From contig OX485807.1 in assembly GCA_950295325.1 (NCBI GenBank), positions 11,373,001 to 11,437,000 of the forward strand: a DNA stretch of 64,000 nt. Reading direction: 5' to 3'. Of the stretch, positions 42,119-55,165 are shown piece after piece; within the stretch, counting starts at the first letter, position 1; every line of letters starts with the position of its first letter. The notes under the pieces were generated by a model, which saw only the letters and a program-made list of their open reading frames with translations, had not been told where the DNA came from and made no database searches. Origin of the DNA: Polytrichum commune. Its lineage: Eukaryota > Streptophyta > Polytrichopsida > Polytrichales > Polytrichaceae. The translations under genes and the position numbers were made by a program.

Positions 42119-44981
42119 TAGGTGCAATGCGGAAAAGCTAAGTGGAAAGATTTCACGTAGGCCTAGGTGATTGTTGAAGACGCACAACGAGCGAGAGCTT
42201 TATGGAAAGGAGTCAAAATTAAGGAACTTACTTGCGGGCTTATTGGCAAGCACCACATAAGAGGAATTCAATAAATGCTCGTGATTTCACATAGGATGAC
42301 TACCGGAGGAGCAATCGCATCACGTCGAGCTTGAGGTTATCACATATACAAACTCGGAGTACACATGGCATCCGGTAAGGTCACCCGAACTTAGCAAATG
42401 TTCTAGGTAAGTAAATAAAGCTAAGTAAGATCAAATCACTTAAGTGGTGATCATGGGAAGAGAGGGGCATGAGGCCTCAAGCCGAAGTTGACACCTAAGC
42501 AAATCCACTCATCAGTACCTCACACACTACCGGTCATGAGTTACCTTGATTAGCTTGCTTGATAGGACTTGATAAATCTAATCACATAGGTCGGCAAGCA
42601 AAGGAATTGATCTAGGGAAGGTTATGTGTTGGCCTCGTCATCAAACCCCCTACCATAGCACCTAAGGTAATCGTGGCCTAAGAGAATCTTCTGGGCTACA
42701 AGCCGGCCCTTGCCCAAGATTGAGAATGTTCTAAGGAATTAACAAATATGCATTAAAGCCTTAAAGATTTAGCCGAGAGCATACACTCATAACTAATGGA
42801 ATAAGAATTTGAATATAAATTCAAAACCACGAAAGATATTGTAGGTAAGAGATTTTAGATGGTTTCAAATCATGAGAGTTATGAACTTGAAATATGTTTT
42901 ATAGGAATTCAAACCATGAAAGATAATGTATGAGGGTGATTCTCTCGGAGAAACACTTAACCTTGACATTACACGTTTGAGAAACTTTAAATTAAGTTCT
43001 AAAGCACTTACTCATTAAAAGAGTTATTTGGAGATAGGGAAACTACTTTTGCATATTTCTTGTTATGAGTACTTCAGGGGAACATAAACTTATAAACTGA
43101 GATCAGCTACTCCTAGGGGACTTATAAGCACTTTGGAACTATATGTTACAGTATTGAGACATAGAAGATTTCGTACACCTTCACGAGACAGGAAGAGAAG
43201 AAGATCTAATTTTGGTGGGAGTAACTTCCATGTAAACCGGTTCAGCAGCGGGTTACACTGTCTGAGGCTGGATGGTTGAAGGTGACCTCCACAAGTTCCC
43301 ATGACGAATTCAAATTTAGCAAAGTGGACCGTTGTTTATCCCCTTTCTTTTGCTGCAAGAAAAATGGATTTTATTGGTAGCAAAATGGATCTTGAGCCCT
43401 TACTTTGCATGCCTAGCAAAGGGGAAGGGGTGCCCCTTGTGATTCATGTCTACCCCCCTTCTACCTACTTCCTCTATGTACACTCTTTCTTCTATCTAGT
43501 GCGGGCTTCATTATTCCGAACTTTTGTCATTAATTTAACCATCTTGATTTGAAGTGGTACGCAATATAATAGAACACTACATTATTATGCAAAATAATGA
43601 AATTGATGCAATATATAAAATATTTCATTTCACAATGACTAGTATTTGGACAATTTTTTGGCCAATCTAGACTAGATTGTCATCGCATGCCCGTTTTAAT
43701 ATCTCCACTATAGTGTCAAACTATGTGTCCATCGTGTCCACGGTTCTTTAGTATACAATCACCTACATATTGGCTACATGGCGAGTAGAAATAACAACAC
43801 TTGAAGCATGAGTGTTAAAAATTTTGCTTGATTACTTGTGAACTTACCAAAAGTCTAGAATAACCTAAATATTGATTCAGTCTAATGTGGGGTGGAGCCC
43901 GCAAGTTCACACCTAATTGTTAAAAAGAAGGATCTAAAATGCACTATTCACGTCAAAGTAGTGAAGGCCTCAAGGCATGACAAACCGTCTTAAGATATGT
44001 AGTGATGACTGTTTGCAAGGAATGGTTTAACCAAACAACGATGACGGAAGCCCACACAATGACTCATTTGAAGAATCATTATTTTCAATGAATCACTTTA
44101 TTTATCACACACGCACACACACCAAAAAAATAAATAATTAAATACATAAATTAAATAAAATTAAATAAAAATTTCAATCGAAATGGATTATCATAATATG
44201 ATGGCACATTATTTTGGAACCCACACTGGACAGAAGAAGTGTAGCCTCCACCTGCCTTTTGGATGCCAATTTCATCCCGTTCCGATGTTAAAAAAGTGCA
44301 ATTGTGACTTTTAATTGGTTGATAAATCAACAAAGGAAAGCGTTAATTTGCTGGCAAGATTTGTGGCTAATAGCGTGTTAAATTCTGATTGGTGGAAAAG
44401 TTGTGCGTTAAAGGTAAAGGGTCCAACATAATAGCAAATAATACAAACCACATGTAAAAGTCTACATGGTAATTGAACTCAACTATCAAGAAATAAAAGT
44501 AACGCATGTATCCAAGTACCAGCATCAATGTGAGCCGTTAGCCGTATGTTGATCACGGTTAATCATGATGCAACATAGGGTGTTATGCCTCCTTTACTCA
44601 ATTGGCATCAAAAGTGTAACATCCTTTTGGGAGTTTCTCGACTCTTTGACCGGCCACTTGACACAAGAGTCAAAGGCCATGAGCATGAAATTATGAAAGC
44701 CTCCATAAAGGTCTTCCTTGGAGGAGTGCATTCGTTTTGTTAGAACCACAAATCATGTCCATATGTCACCTTTAAATTAATATTATGTATGTATTTTGTG
44801 TGGAGGAAAAGGACTAGCAACAAGAGGTCAATATATATATATATATATACATACACTCAACAAATATTTAAAAAAATATAGATTTCTAATATTTTCACAT
44901 AACTATTTCAAACCCCATATCCTCATTTGGGAACTTTATGCCAATGATCACTACCTTCAAACCATTTACAACAGCCCAAGG
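42119..44981. other. Intergenic DNA, no gene recognised
   Basis: AT-rich non-coding DNA; possibly the remains of a larger repeat that includes the minisatellite. Short frames at 43090-43302 and 43301-43552 show no motif. An (AT)n tract lies at about 44829-44848. Confidence 0.35.
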
Positions 44982-44997
44982 GTGTCCCACAATTTGT

Positions 44998-45195
44998 TTT
45001 TTTTTTTTTTTTTTTTTTTTTGAGACAGAAGGCCGACATGCCAGCGCCAAAGCACAGGAGGCAGTTCACCACCCGGCAAGTTTTCCGTCAAGTAGAGAGG
45101 AGATTTCACAGCCGGGATTCGAACCGCCAACCTCTTCCTTGAGATTTGGGTATCTCTCCACCATCATCTGGTAGTTTAAGGTCATCTCGGACCAC
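44998..45195 (-). mobile_element. tRNA-derived SINE with perfect 16-bp target duplication
   Basis: Minus-strand element: tRNA-like head with a perfect pol III B box GGTTCGAATCC (45115-45125 on the complement), a body ending CTGTCTC, and an A-tail read as T's at about 44998-45020. The duplication GTGTCCCACAATTTGT occurs at 44982-44997 and 45196-45211 without mismatch, so insertion was recent. SINEs move with LINE enzymes; a LINE fragment lies at 55805. Confidence 0.93.
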
Positions 45196-45211
45196 GTGTC
45201 CCACAATTTGT

Positions 45212-46101
45212 ATGAGATCAATCTCAAGATGTTCACAAAATTGCCAACCTTAACTCTATCTAAAGTCTTCCTCTAATCTCTTATGTATATATGTCAATAT
45301 GGTAATTTTAAATTGAATTTCCTTGTATCACATGATATAATATTTATATGTAGACATTGTTGACAAGTAGGAAAACCCTAGTCCTATGATTTTTTTTTAA
45401 ATTTATAGTCACAAGGTATACACCTCTTGTGCACCCACGTGCTATAATAGGTTCAATTAAGGTGCCCCCCCCCCCAACAACAACATTTATATGAAAATCC
45501 CAAAATCATTTTGTATGGCATGAACTCTAGAACTTGCTCCCCTTTGTATGGGACGAGTATTGTTTCACTTAGATTGATAGAAGTTAACAGGGTAGTACGA
45601 ATTTTAGGGGAGAGGTGAGTGTACCCTAAGGCCCCCTAAAGGTTTCTCACAAGAGGAGATTATTTCATCCCGATAGGTCTTATACCCCCAAAAGTTCATT
45701 TTTTTCATCTGTGAAGCAATATTTGTCATCCCCAGTGTCATACTTCAATGACTATGTCAATAATTAAGAAATCTATTTCAATTGCATATATACAACATGT
45801 GCTTGATTTTTCCAATTGTAAGATGTTTTGCATATATAATTATGACAATATACTCTATAGGTACAAAATTGATGTATACATACATGAGACTATTATGTAG
45901 TCTTTGAGTTGTAAGTATAGTGTTCTTTTTCGTCATAAAATATTTGTATATAGGAGGTTTTAATTAGGGTTCTCGCACATATGCAGCTCCTACTCTCAAA
46001 GAAAAACCTCAAGACACAAAAAAAAAAATCCCTCTCCAGTAGCTTATTGATAAATAAACTCACATATGATATCATGCACACAAAGGGGAGCTACATTGCG
46101 A
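45212..46101. other. Intergenic DNA, no gene recognised
   Basis: AT-rich spacer with a C11 tract at 45465-45475. Confidence 0.4.
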
Positions 46102-46462
46102 GGGCCCTGGGCTAGATCACATCTTCATACGGCTGAGCCCCGGCCCTCCCACGCCTCCTTCACTGCCCGGTCTTCCTGCCCACACATGTGTGGGAACTCC
46201 TCTTGGCTGGGAACCAATGTGACAATATCTTGTCAAAATTACAAATATTCAAGTTAACATCACTTTAATTATTCTCAAGTCAATATATGGAGTTCCTTCA
46301 CATGCCAAAGGAGCTTAATGGCTTAAGTGACCAGGTATTGTCACATTGGTTCCCAACATAAGAGAGTTCCCACGCATGTGCGGGCAGGAAGACTGGGCAG
46401 TGAAGGGGGGCGTGGGAGGGGTGGGGCCCAACCAAATGAAGATGTGATCTAGCCCAGGGCAT
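46102..46462. mobile_element. Fold-back element with about 130-bp inverted arms
   Basis: Left arm 46103-46231 and right arm 46332-46461 are inverted copies, sharing CCCTGGGCTAGATCACATCT, CCTCCCACGCC, TTCACTGCCC, GTCTTCCTGCCC and GGGAACCAATGTGACAATA with scattered mismatches. The loop is about 100 bp and AT-rich while the arms are GC-rich. A transcript would form a long double-stranded stem. Target duplication not resolved; superfamily (Mutator or fold-back type) unknown. Confidence 0.85.
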
Positions 46463-46919
46463 TGCAAGGGCACCACATATGCACTAAAAACACTATTGCG
46501 AATGTTTTTAGGTTTTTTTAAAAAAACTATAAAACTTGTTGAGAGACTTGGAGAACAAATCTCTAGTACACTAGTTATCCCAATTAGCGTGTGTTGCTCT
46601 TCATAGTTATGTTGTGCTTTAATTATTTAATGAAAATATTATATTTTACCAAGAAAACTCATTTATGTTCTATAATGTCTAAACAACTTATTGAACTTTC
46701 ATTAGTAGAAATTGAACTCCTGACTAAGACTCTATTGCATTGTGTAACTTCAAATCGTAGCACACACTAATTGGGATAATCAATGTAGTAAATGAGCGAA
46801 GAGGTGTGAGTTTTACTAGTGTATAGGCATATTTATGAAGACATATAATTCTATGTCAATTACTAATTGTTGTGTGAGCCTAACTAACAAATGATATCTT
46901 ATGTGGGCCTTCCATTGTA

Positions 46920-47010
46920 ACTCTCCTTAATTGAACACCTATGTTTGAGTAGTATACGGCAAGGTCTATAGTTAAGAACAAACATCAAAAAGACATGTAT
47001 GATAATGAGG
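46920..47010 (-). repeat. R1 dispersed repeat fragment, inverted
   Basis: Matches the reverse complement of the R1 right end: TTGAACACCTATGTTTGAGT ... CATCAAAAAGACATGTATGA. Only the end segment is clear. Confidence 0.45.
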
Positions 47011-47853
47011 TTGGACAATCCGTTCAAAATATAGACATCATTCCCAATTCAACAATGAAACACATGTGGGAAAACATAAGAGATCATTTAAAGAGCAAGA
47101 GAAAATGCTTACTAAAGAGTGACAAAGTTCCATTTTATGCATCTTTTTGGTTGTTAAAATGGTAATCTTTGTGATTCACAATTACTAATTGAGTGAGACA
47201 ATCTCCGATCCAATCTCGCGCTAAAATTCTATGTGGAGTTGGAAGTGCCCACAATAAGGCCACCCACATGCATTCCATTTGATGCACTTGTTTAAGACAA
47301 ACATGTTTTACCCAAACACCTACTTTTGGGTGCAAAGTTGTTCAATACTTTCTTAATGCAAACACCTCTAGTATTATTACGAGGATTCATATGACAACTC
47401 GTTGGACATGGTAGCCAAATAATCAATGCTCAACACCCACTCAACACTAACCACACTTTAGGCATACATATAGAGCCACTTAAGAAGATTGCATATATAC
47501 GATCTTTACAAATTCATCAAAATTTGAGGTTTAATCATCTCAATCTCATTCTTATGGCATTGGAATTCATACAAAAGTTGCTCATCAACTAAAGAAAAAT
47601 CATAATTATTCCATTGTCATTAAAAACATACCAAACATCTTGGAAGTAATTGTAATAAGCTCGTCTATCTTACATTCAAGTTGTTGCACTTGTTTAGTGC
47701 TTGCCATTATGGGCGAGGTGATAATGTGGAGAGAGAAAGAGAAAGAGAGATTAACTCTCATCTATCCAACTTCAAAACATGACCTTCTACAAATTAGGTT
47801 TGTAGGTACAACAATCAAATAGGAAGGCGGTAAGGTAGTAAGGTACATTATAA
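47011..47853. other. Intergenic DNA, no gene recognised
   Basis: AT-rich spacer. A short GA-rich stretch lies at about 47728-47750. Confidence 0.4.
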
Positions 47854-48552
47854 GGGCCATTTCAAACACGAGACTGAAGGCATGTGACCATTGCATTCTA
47901 TGATCTCTTATTGGTAAATAAAAAAAGGTCATTTACACTTCACACTAGAAGGGAAGGCCTAAAGGGTCCAAATAAGTATCACGGATAAAAAGTCTACACG
48001 AATTCCTACATGGCATACTATAAATAATGTATTTTTGGTTTGACGCAGATTTCAGCAAACTATGTCAGTGGTACGACCTTGGGCGAGAATCAAGGCCCCT
48101 CACAAGTATAAAGGTCGAGGCATTTATAACTGATAAAATAAGAGAGTTTGCATATCTTTAGGAGGAGTAATGGCATGGACTATATTTTTCTTATGAGGAG
48201 AAACAAATTCCAAGGAGGATGCAATATCTATATATAGAATCATTTCATGAACATGGAAATCGCTACAAATTTCGAAGCGGTCAAGTTAGGGTAACACATA
48301 GTCTATCTATAGGTTAACCCATAACCGCTCATCTAAATGCTAATGCTTGGCTATGACAATTGTCAAAACTCTTATGAGGGTAATCAATAACAAGCCCCCA
48401 CCACATAAACCTTAGCTCCGTTCTCCTAGAAATTATAAATCTCATTCATGTCAGCATTACATAGCCCTAGTGAGCAGTGAAATGGACCAGGTCAACTATG
48501 AATGCCTCGACCTCACATGGTCATGGCCCTTGGCTCATGTGTGAAGTGACCC
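47854..48552. mobile_element. PIF/Harbinger-type MITE relative of H1, 699 bp
   Basis: Left terminus GGGCCATTTCAAACACGAGA and right terminus (reverse complement) GGGTCACTTCACACATGAGC, flanked by TAA (47851-47853 and 48553-48555). The left 150 bp follow H1 (GTCTACACGAATTCCTACAT against GTCTACATGGATTCCTCCAT). The middle is longer and different, so internal sequence was gained or replaced. Confidence 0.75.
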
Positions 48553-48555
48553 TAA

Positions 48556-51500
48556 GTAGATATCCATTTTGTCACGTTGGTGGATTTGGCCGATTGAAAT
48601 GACAACCATGACGTCGTGACGCCAAATGCCGAATGAAGATTGTTATTGAAATATTTAACACTTGCATGGAATGGTGTGTGGAGATGCATTATGTACTTGG
48701 AGATGCATTATGTACGTAGAAGTACTATAGATGCATGGGATTTCGTGCATGGTGGGCGTGAGTTACTATAGCTTAATACAATGAACCGGCCACTAGTTAC
48801 GGATGAACCGGTCGAGTTTGAGAAATAACCGGTTGAAGTTCAAAACTTCAAGAAAAAGTGCCAATTATTTTAGAGGAATCTATGGAATATGCCTAAAATT
48901 AATGAAGAAAAATCACAACATGTAACCGATTGGACTTGGAAACACTTCTAGGATGTTGACCAATTATGCTCCAAAATAAAGACCGGAGACTGGCTTAAAC
49001 ATGGACTCTTTTGCTAATAAAACTGTTTTTGGGCCAATAATAGAACTCCGGTTTTGACCTCCGGGTCCTTATTGCCGTGTGACCTGGGGTGATGTTTCCT
49101 AGCAAGGAGGAGGGTGAAAATGCTGATGCAACTACGGAGAGCTTGCATTTTATCATTAGTTTCAGCCAAATTTAACACCTAAATTGGGATTAGAGATTTC
49201 TAATAAGTTTAGTGTGATTAGATTAGGTTGGAATAACAACAAACTTGTAAGGGTGTACAAAGGGTTACACAACTCTTTGGTTGCGTTTTTATGGGACTTA
49301 GTATCACATTAGCATGATTTTCCTGTTTAGGAGGAGCACTCGGGCTATGACCTGTGAACTTTTTGACAAGAAACTGTAAATTATCATGGTTTTCCAAATG
49401 CATCCTCTTCCTTTGGAAAGAGACCATCATGTAAATGCTTAGTAATTTTTATGTAGGTAGTTGCTCGGAAAATGAAATCCCCATGGCCTGTTCCACTTCA
49501 AATTTGGTAGTTGTTTTCATTTTTGACCATCGATGGGTGAGAAGAAAATTAAATTTATCGAGCCACCTTGCCGGTGAGAGGGAATTGTTGCATGCAAGCA
49601 TACATGTCATTCATCCAACAAAAACACCTTGAAATAGCATGTATGTTGGAGGCTATTACTTTTTCATGATTTGACATTGGAATTTGCTTTAGTAATCTTG
49701 AATCAACCTAATTGGGTAGTTGATTTTTTGATGAGTCAACTACAACCCTATAGGGGCAAGGAAAAGCGGGTGGGGCTTGAAAGTTTGCAGCACCTACCAA
49801 CAGGGAGAGTATGAACATTGAGAAATGTTGTAGAACCTAGGGACACCTGATTCAGTTTAATGGGACCAAGTTAGAATGAATCAACAACAAACTTGAGAAG
49901 GACATGTTTTCACCGCAAAACCCTCTCAGTACGTGTCACGCACTAAAATCCTTAAAGAGCAAAACTTTAGCATGGACATGTGTATAGTTTCAAAGTAGTA
50001 TAAAGCGTGGCAAATATTGTAGTATGGAATGGTTCATGTAGGTCAGAGATCATTACTTCTTGATACTTGGTTGCCGGAATTTCACTGCTTAATTACACCT
50101 ATTATTGTGGTTTACCATTGAGAGTTACGTGTTGCTATGATGTTCTACCAATAGTGTCATGTTTTACCCATACAACATGAGTAGATGGTATGCACATCAA
50201 GGAACATAATATAACTTGATTGGTAAAAATGATTCTCTTAGCAGAAAGTTATAATATTGTGCAAATGTAAATGATAAACCACAACAATAAGTGTCAATGG
50301 TGCAGCTTCAAAGATCTCGAATTAACATGGTTGGGAGAGAGGAGGGGGGGGGGGGATATGTGATATTAACTTTTTAGTTCAAAACTCCCTCTTTTATACG
50401 ACTACGACACTCAATAATGCGACATTTAGAATCTCCGTTTTGTCATACTAAAGAGATAGTTAATGCTAATTTGTGTTATTTACATCTAAAATACATCCAT
50501 TTTCACTTGGGAGCTACTTGGGAATTTCACTTATCATTGGGAACTTAATGAGAATTAGGGTTACTAGTGTAGAATGGACATGGTTAGGGTTAGAGTGGCC
50601 TCTTGCCTAGTATGTTGACTTGTGCATGAGACTTTGATCTTAATGTTGATCTAGATTCAGTAGATGTGGATGATGTCACTCCACTAACAGTAAAACTTAG
50701 TGATGCTAAACATCGTGCATCATTATTGTCTAGTTTCTTATTAGAGAACTCATTATATATTTGGTGTTGATGAAATTATTAGTTTTCAAAAGTTAGTAGG
50801 GAATCTCGATAAGATGACAGTTGCTAACTTGGGTAGGCAACACCAAAGATCTTTGGACTCCCATTTCAAGAGGTCTTGAAAATATTTGTATTTGTTTGAA
50901 GCTATAAGTCATTATTTGATACCATCCATATTGCCTAGTAAACTCGTTATATATATTTATTTATTTATTTTAAAGCTCATATTACTTATGTTTTCGTATT
51001 CCCTCGATACTATGACAACTTTACATCATTTGTCATATTAATGAGAAGACAACACCTCAATAATACAACTTTTATTGTGTTTCCCAAATGTGTCATACTA
51101 AAAAGAAGACTTGTAACATCATTCAATGCGTTGGGTTTGTGCTCTTTCTAGTTTTAGATATGGAAAAAGGAGCATGATGGCCCCTTCCCACTTGACTTTA
51201 CCAAATACCAACCAAAGTCTTCCCTAAAAACCGGGTAAAGGTCTCTTGTCATCGCGGAGGCATCCGGCTATCCCAATGCACCTACAAGAACTTGCTCTGG
51301 AGATTTTCGAGTAGGTTTTAGTTAAGTAGCTTTCACACATGTTCATTGCTTTATCTACCAAGCAATGACATGTTGGATAGTTTTTGTCCCATCCCCAAAT
51401 GCCTTAGTACTCATCCATCTTACCGTCGCTTTTTGTTAATGGAGCTCCTCATGCCCTCATAGCTAAGACTAAAAAGCAACCAATCACAGGGGCGAGAGGC

Positions 51501-52446
51501 GACACTTTTAAAGGTCCTACATTCTTGCCTCATGTCTAGGTACTGATGGGAGGGTCGGTGCATTGCTTGAGGCTTTAAACCTCCACTTTTAAGCCCTGCC
51601 ACGTCATTTGCCAACTAGACTCAAGACTAGATAGTGTCGATGGTGTGAAGGCTGTGTTTTTCAAACCAACTTTTAGGCTCAGCTAAAGTCAAGTGGGAAG
51701 GGGGCATCATGAGTCAAGTTCCATGGTATGTTAGGTAGTTGGAAAAGGGTCGAGGTATTGGTTGTAGATGGCGGACATATAAATCCGGGGATGTTTGGTA
51801 CATCAACATATTCAATATGTGTGTCAAAAAAATCTATGAATTTGGGCTAGTTGTTTGGGAATGAAACTTGCATGTGTTTCCATGGCTCCACATGACATTG
51901 TAAGAATTTATGAACAATGTTACGTGCATTAGTGAAAATTTTGAAGTCCACGGTAGAAGGAAGAAAGAGTGTGGCTATTTATGTTATATATGTGGATAAA
52001 ACGTGGTGTTTTTGGTGAAAACTTATAGTGATGTGGCACTCCAAATGACGATTTTAGATAATAGGAAAAATTGGTGCACTTACTTATGTTATGTTTGTAG
52101 TGATAAGAACCGAGTTTGAAACCCACAATATTGCAATGAAACTTATGGCAGTCGACACTACATTGAATGATTGATTATTTGCCTCACGCCGAAGTTTTCC
52201 ACATTGATATGTGCATTTAGGTTGCCTTTTTTGCCAACGAAAATTACTTGGGTCAAAATCACATCACATAAATGATGACTTTATTTATTCATTTGTATAG
52301 AAACCAAAATATAATAAAATAAATAGATTGTGTTTTGTCACCATGGTAATGAGTGATCCAAAAAGTGTGAAATGTTGATAAATTAGCTTGGGGCAACCTA
52401 ACTCCACACAAAGGGAGTGGATGTAATTCAAATTGGTGTGTTATAA
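48556..52446. other. Intergenic DNA, no gene recognised
   Basis: About 3.9 kb of AT-rich DNA with short frames only. Contains a G12 tract (50344-50355). No inverted-repeat or coding element could be outlined by eye. Confidence 0.35.
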
Positions 52447-52740
52447 GTGCATCTATATTTGAGTGGTGTGTGGTTATGTGTGGACCTATGAATGGGTACC
52501 CCAAAAAATGTGTATCAAAAAACACTTCTCCAAAATTTGACCGTTTGAGGCTCAAAAGTAAGCATCATAATTGGAGGGACATACATGCTCATTTAATAAG
52601 AAAGAGAGTCTTCACTTTGAAAACAAATAAGATATTCATATGAGCTCATAAATATGTGATGTAACTATCTATGGGTATGATTTGGACTTGCTAACTATCT
52701 CGCACAAATTGCTTATGGTGTAGCCTACAACAATTGACGC
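52447..52740 (-). repeat. R1 dispersed repeat, inverted, near full length
   Basis: Reverse complement of R1: CTATATTTGAGTGGTGTGTG (right end), AGTCTTCACTTTGA, AGATATTCATATGAGCTCAT, and TATGATTTGGACTTGCTAAC (left part). Confidence 0.65.
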
Positions 52741-53196
52741 ATAGCGAAAAGCATCCATTTAACGGCCGCTTACATTTTCAATGTAGAAGTGAAACTAGGC
52801 GGGCCAATGACCATCATGCCCGGGCTGAATAGCCGCCATGTTTCCTTAAACCTACCGTGGGGGTAGCAAGAAAAATTGACCCCATGTAGGTTGGTTGCCA
52901 ATTCATCCCATATCAAGCTCACTAGACTTAATTGGGGACTCTAACCTCTATCTAGGTTTGATGTAGCTCATAATATCAATCCATGGGATTCACTATAATA
53001 TCTAATCAAGGCTTTCACCTTGACCTCCCCCGGTTCACCCTCCCCCTTGGTAGGTGTTATGCACATTCACCCGACTGAACATGTAAGGCCAATGGGAGAG
53101 ACAATATTATTGTATATGAGTACCTCACATTCATCCAACGTAACAATTCAACTCCATGTGGGTTTGTGGTTGATTCATCTCAAATGGGCTTGAGCA

Positions 53197-53402
53197 CTGG
53201 TCCGAGATGACCCTAAACTAGTGGATGATGGTGGAGAGATACCCAAATCTCAAGGAAGAGGTTGGCGGTTCGATTCCCGGCTGTGAAATCTCCTCTCTAC
53301 TTGACAAAAAAACTTGCCAGGTAGTCAACTGCCTCTTGTGCTTTGACGTTGGTATGTCGGCCATCTGTCTCACAAATCAAATAAAACACACACAAAAAAA
53401 AA
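53197..53402 (+). mobile_element. tRNA-derived SINE, plus strand
   Basis: Same family as 44998-45195: GGTCCGAGATGACC head, GATGGTGGAGAGATACCCAA, B box GGTTCGATTCC at 53267-53277, body ending CTGTCTCACAAATC, then an A-rich tail. Probable target duplication GGCTTGAGCA before and GGCCTTGAGTA after, slightly decayed. Older than the 45-kb copy. Confidence 0.88.
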
Positions 53403-54111
53403 TGGCCTTGAGTAGATGAACAAGGGGGTCTTTAAAGCTACTTCCGGTGTCAACTAAACTCAAAAATAGTAACATCCATGCTGCATACTATCAAAAAAGA
53501 CTTCTATGCTGGACGAATGAAGACGAGGTACGCTTGCATACAATACAACTCCCTCGTCTCCAAGCATCCAACGGGCTCAAATTCACATCGGTCATACAAC
53601 CCAAAGTTGGTTGTTGTTTTCTTACCTTTCCGCCCGGGCTCCCGGATAAAGAAGATAGAAGGGAAGAACATGGGCCGCCTCCTCATCATTCCCACTTGCT
53701 CTTTATGGCTTTTGGAATGCCAGGGAAGCCTCTTCTCCACCTTCATCGAGTGGAGTCCGCTAGTACCACCACTATTGTAAGGGATAGTCGTATAGTATAT
53801 TATATTACAATACCCCCCACCCCCCAACACCTATATATACACTAGGCATCACAAACATACACACACACACACCCACCCCCTAGGCATACCTTGTTCATGC
53901 ACTCCACTCTTTTTTTTTAGCAAGGTGGCAAGTTGGCAAACTCAACTTGGTTCATAAATCTATAACTTGTGCCCTAATCTATAACCCATGCTAAAATCGT
54001 CGCGACCCATTGTTTCACGACAATAAACTATCATGCCATTTTAGCACGACCCCCAAAGCTCGGGGTGCCGCATGGGGTTTGGGGACCTCGCTCGGGGGTT
54101 TTGGGTGGTCC
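53403..54111. other. Intergenic DNA, no gene recognised
   Basis: Frames of 100-132 codons on both strands at 53447-53845 overlap each other and have no family motif. A (CA)n tract lies at about 53857-53872. Confidence 0.35.
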
Positions 54112-54383
54112 TCTAAATACCCCCATCGAGCGTGGCTCGGAGGCCAGGTTCAGTGGGGTTCATTTTTCTGGCCCTCCCTGTTTTGGCCCCTTGGGCCTTG
54201 GGGACTTTTTTGGTTTTTTTTTCCTAAATTTGGGTCCTGCGGCCCCAAATTACTCTAGGAAGCCCCCTATGAGATCAAGTAAGGCCCCACCCAATTAAAA
54301 AAATTAGGGGGCAGGTTTTACCCCACCCCTGCCACCCCCTCCCGAACCTGGCCTCCGAGCCACGCTCGATGGGGGTATTTAGA
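54112..54383. mobile_element. GC-rich inverted-repeat element with 40-bp perfect arms, 272 bp
   Basis: Arms 54112-54151 and 54344-54383 are perfectly complementary over 40 bp (TCTAAATACCCCCATCGAGC... continuing to ...GGCCAGGTTC). The interior and both flanks are GC-rich with repeated GGGGACCTCG (54074, about 54397 and about 54420), unlike the surrounding DNA. No coding potential recognised. Confidence 0.8.
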
Positions 54384-54888
54384 CGGATCCGGTTTTGGGG
54401 ACCTCGATTGGGGTTTTGGGGACCTCGTTCTTCACACCGTGGCCTAAAACGGTGGGGTCCCGGTCCATTTGGGTCCCGGGATTGGAAATTTCCGAGGTGG
54501 GTGTTGGGCTCCACCCGGCCTGGGAGCCCTTGAAACGGGCTACTTAATTACGGTTGCACTGTTTGTGGTATTTAGTTATCACTGCTAAATTAGCCGTTTA
54601 AGCGAGTGGGAATTAGTAATTACTTAATAACGACAACATGGACTTGATTATTTAGTTGTGACTTTCCTTTTTTTAAACAAGGGAAGTACACTTAGCTAGT
54701 GGTGTGCAGTTGTGAACGTTATTAGGGAACACGGGAGAATCTACTTAAGAAACACTTGAGCAAGTACAACGTAACTTCAAATAGCAAGTGTTACTAGATA
54801 GTAGATACCATGAACAATGTCGATGTTCTTTGTGATGTGTGATCTAGCTAATACCGCAATCAATGTATGTGAGAGACGTAACACTAAA

Positions 54889-55165
54889 TATGGTATTTAA
54901 TTGTCACCAATTCTATTTGTCTTGCTCAATACTAATTTTGAACCGTGTCACCAACACTAAATGCTAAACCGACATTATTTGTCATTCTTTGTAAAAAAAA
55001 AAAAAAAAAATTGGGGGGGGGGGGAGTATATATTCCAAGTGTTGCAAATATTGTTACTTACCAGGTGGTTTTTCATCCAAGGTTCCATCATCCATGACAC
55101 TATTTCATCAGAAGTTGCTGACAAGAGAAGGTAGGGTTTTGGCCAATGGATGATGGATGAAAATT
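54889..55165 (+). mobile_element. Family P MITE, copy 3, truncated
   Basis: ACACTAAATATGGTATTTAA start, then CTTGCTCAATACTA and, after an A18/G12 tract, GTTGCTGACAAGAGAAGG and GTAGGGTTTTGGCCAATGGA, parallel to copy 1 (4595 onward to about 4855). The right terminus is not found, so this copy is incomplete or continues in unrecognised form. Confidence 0.65.

Noticed and set aside
45100-45190. Functional tRNA gene on the minus strand
   Set aside because: Only the B box and a tRNA-like head are present; no full cloverleaf, and the element has a SINE body, A-tail and target duplication.
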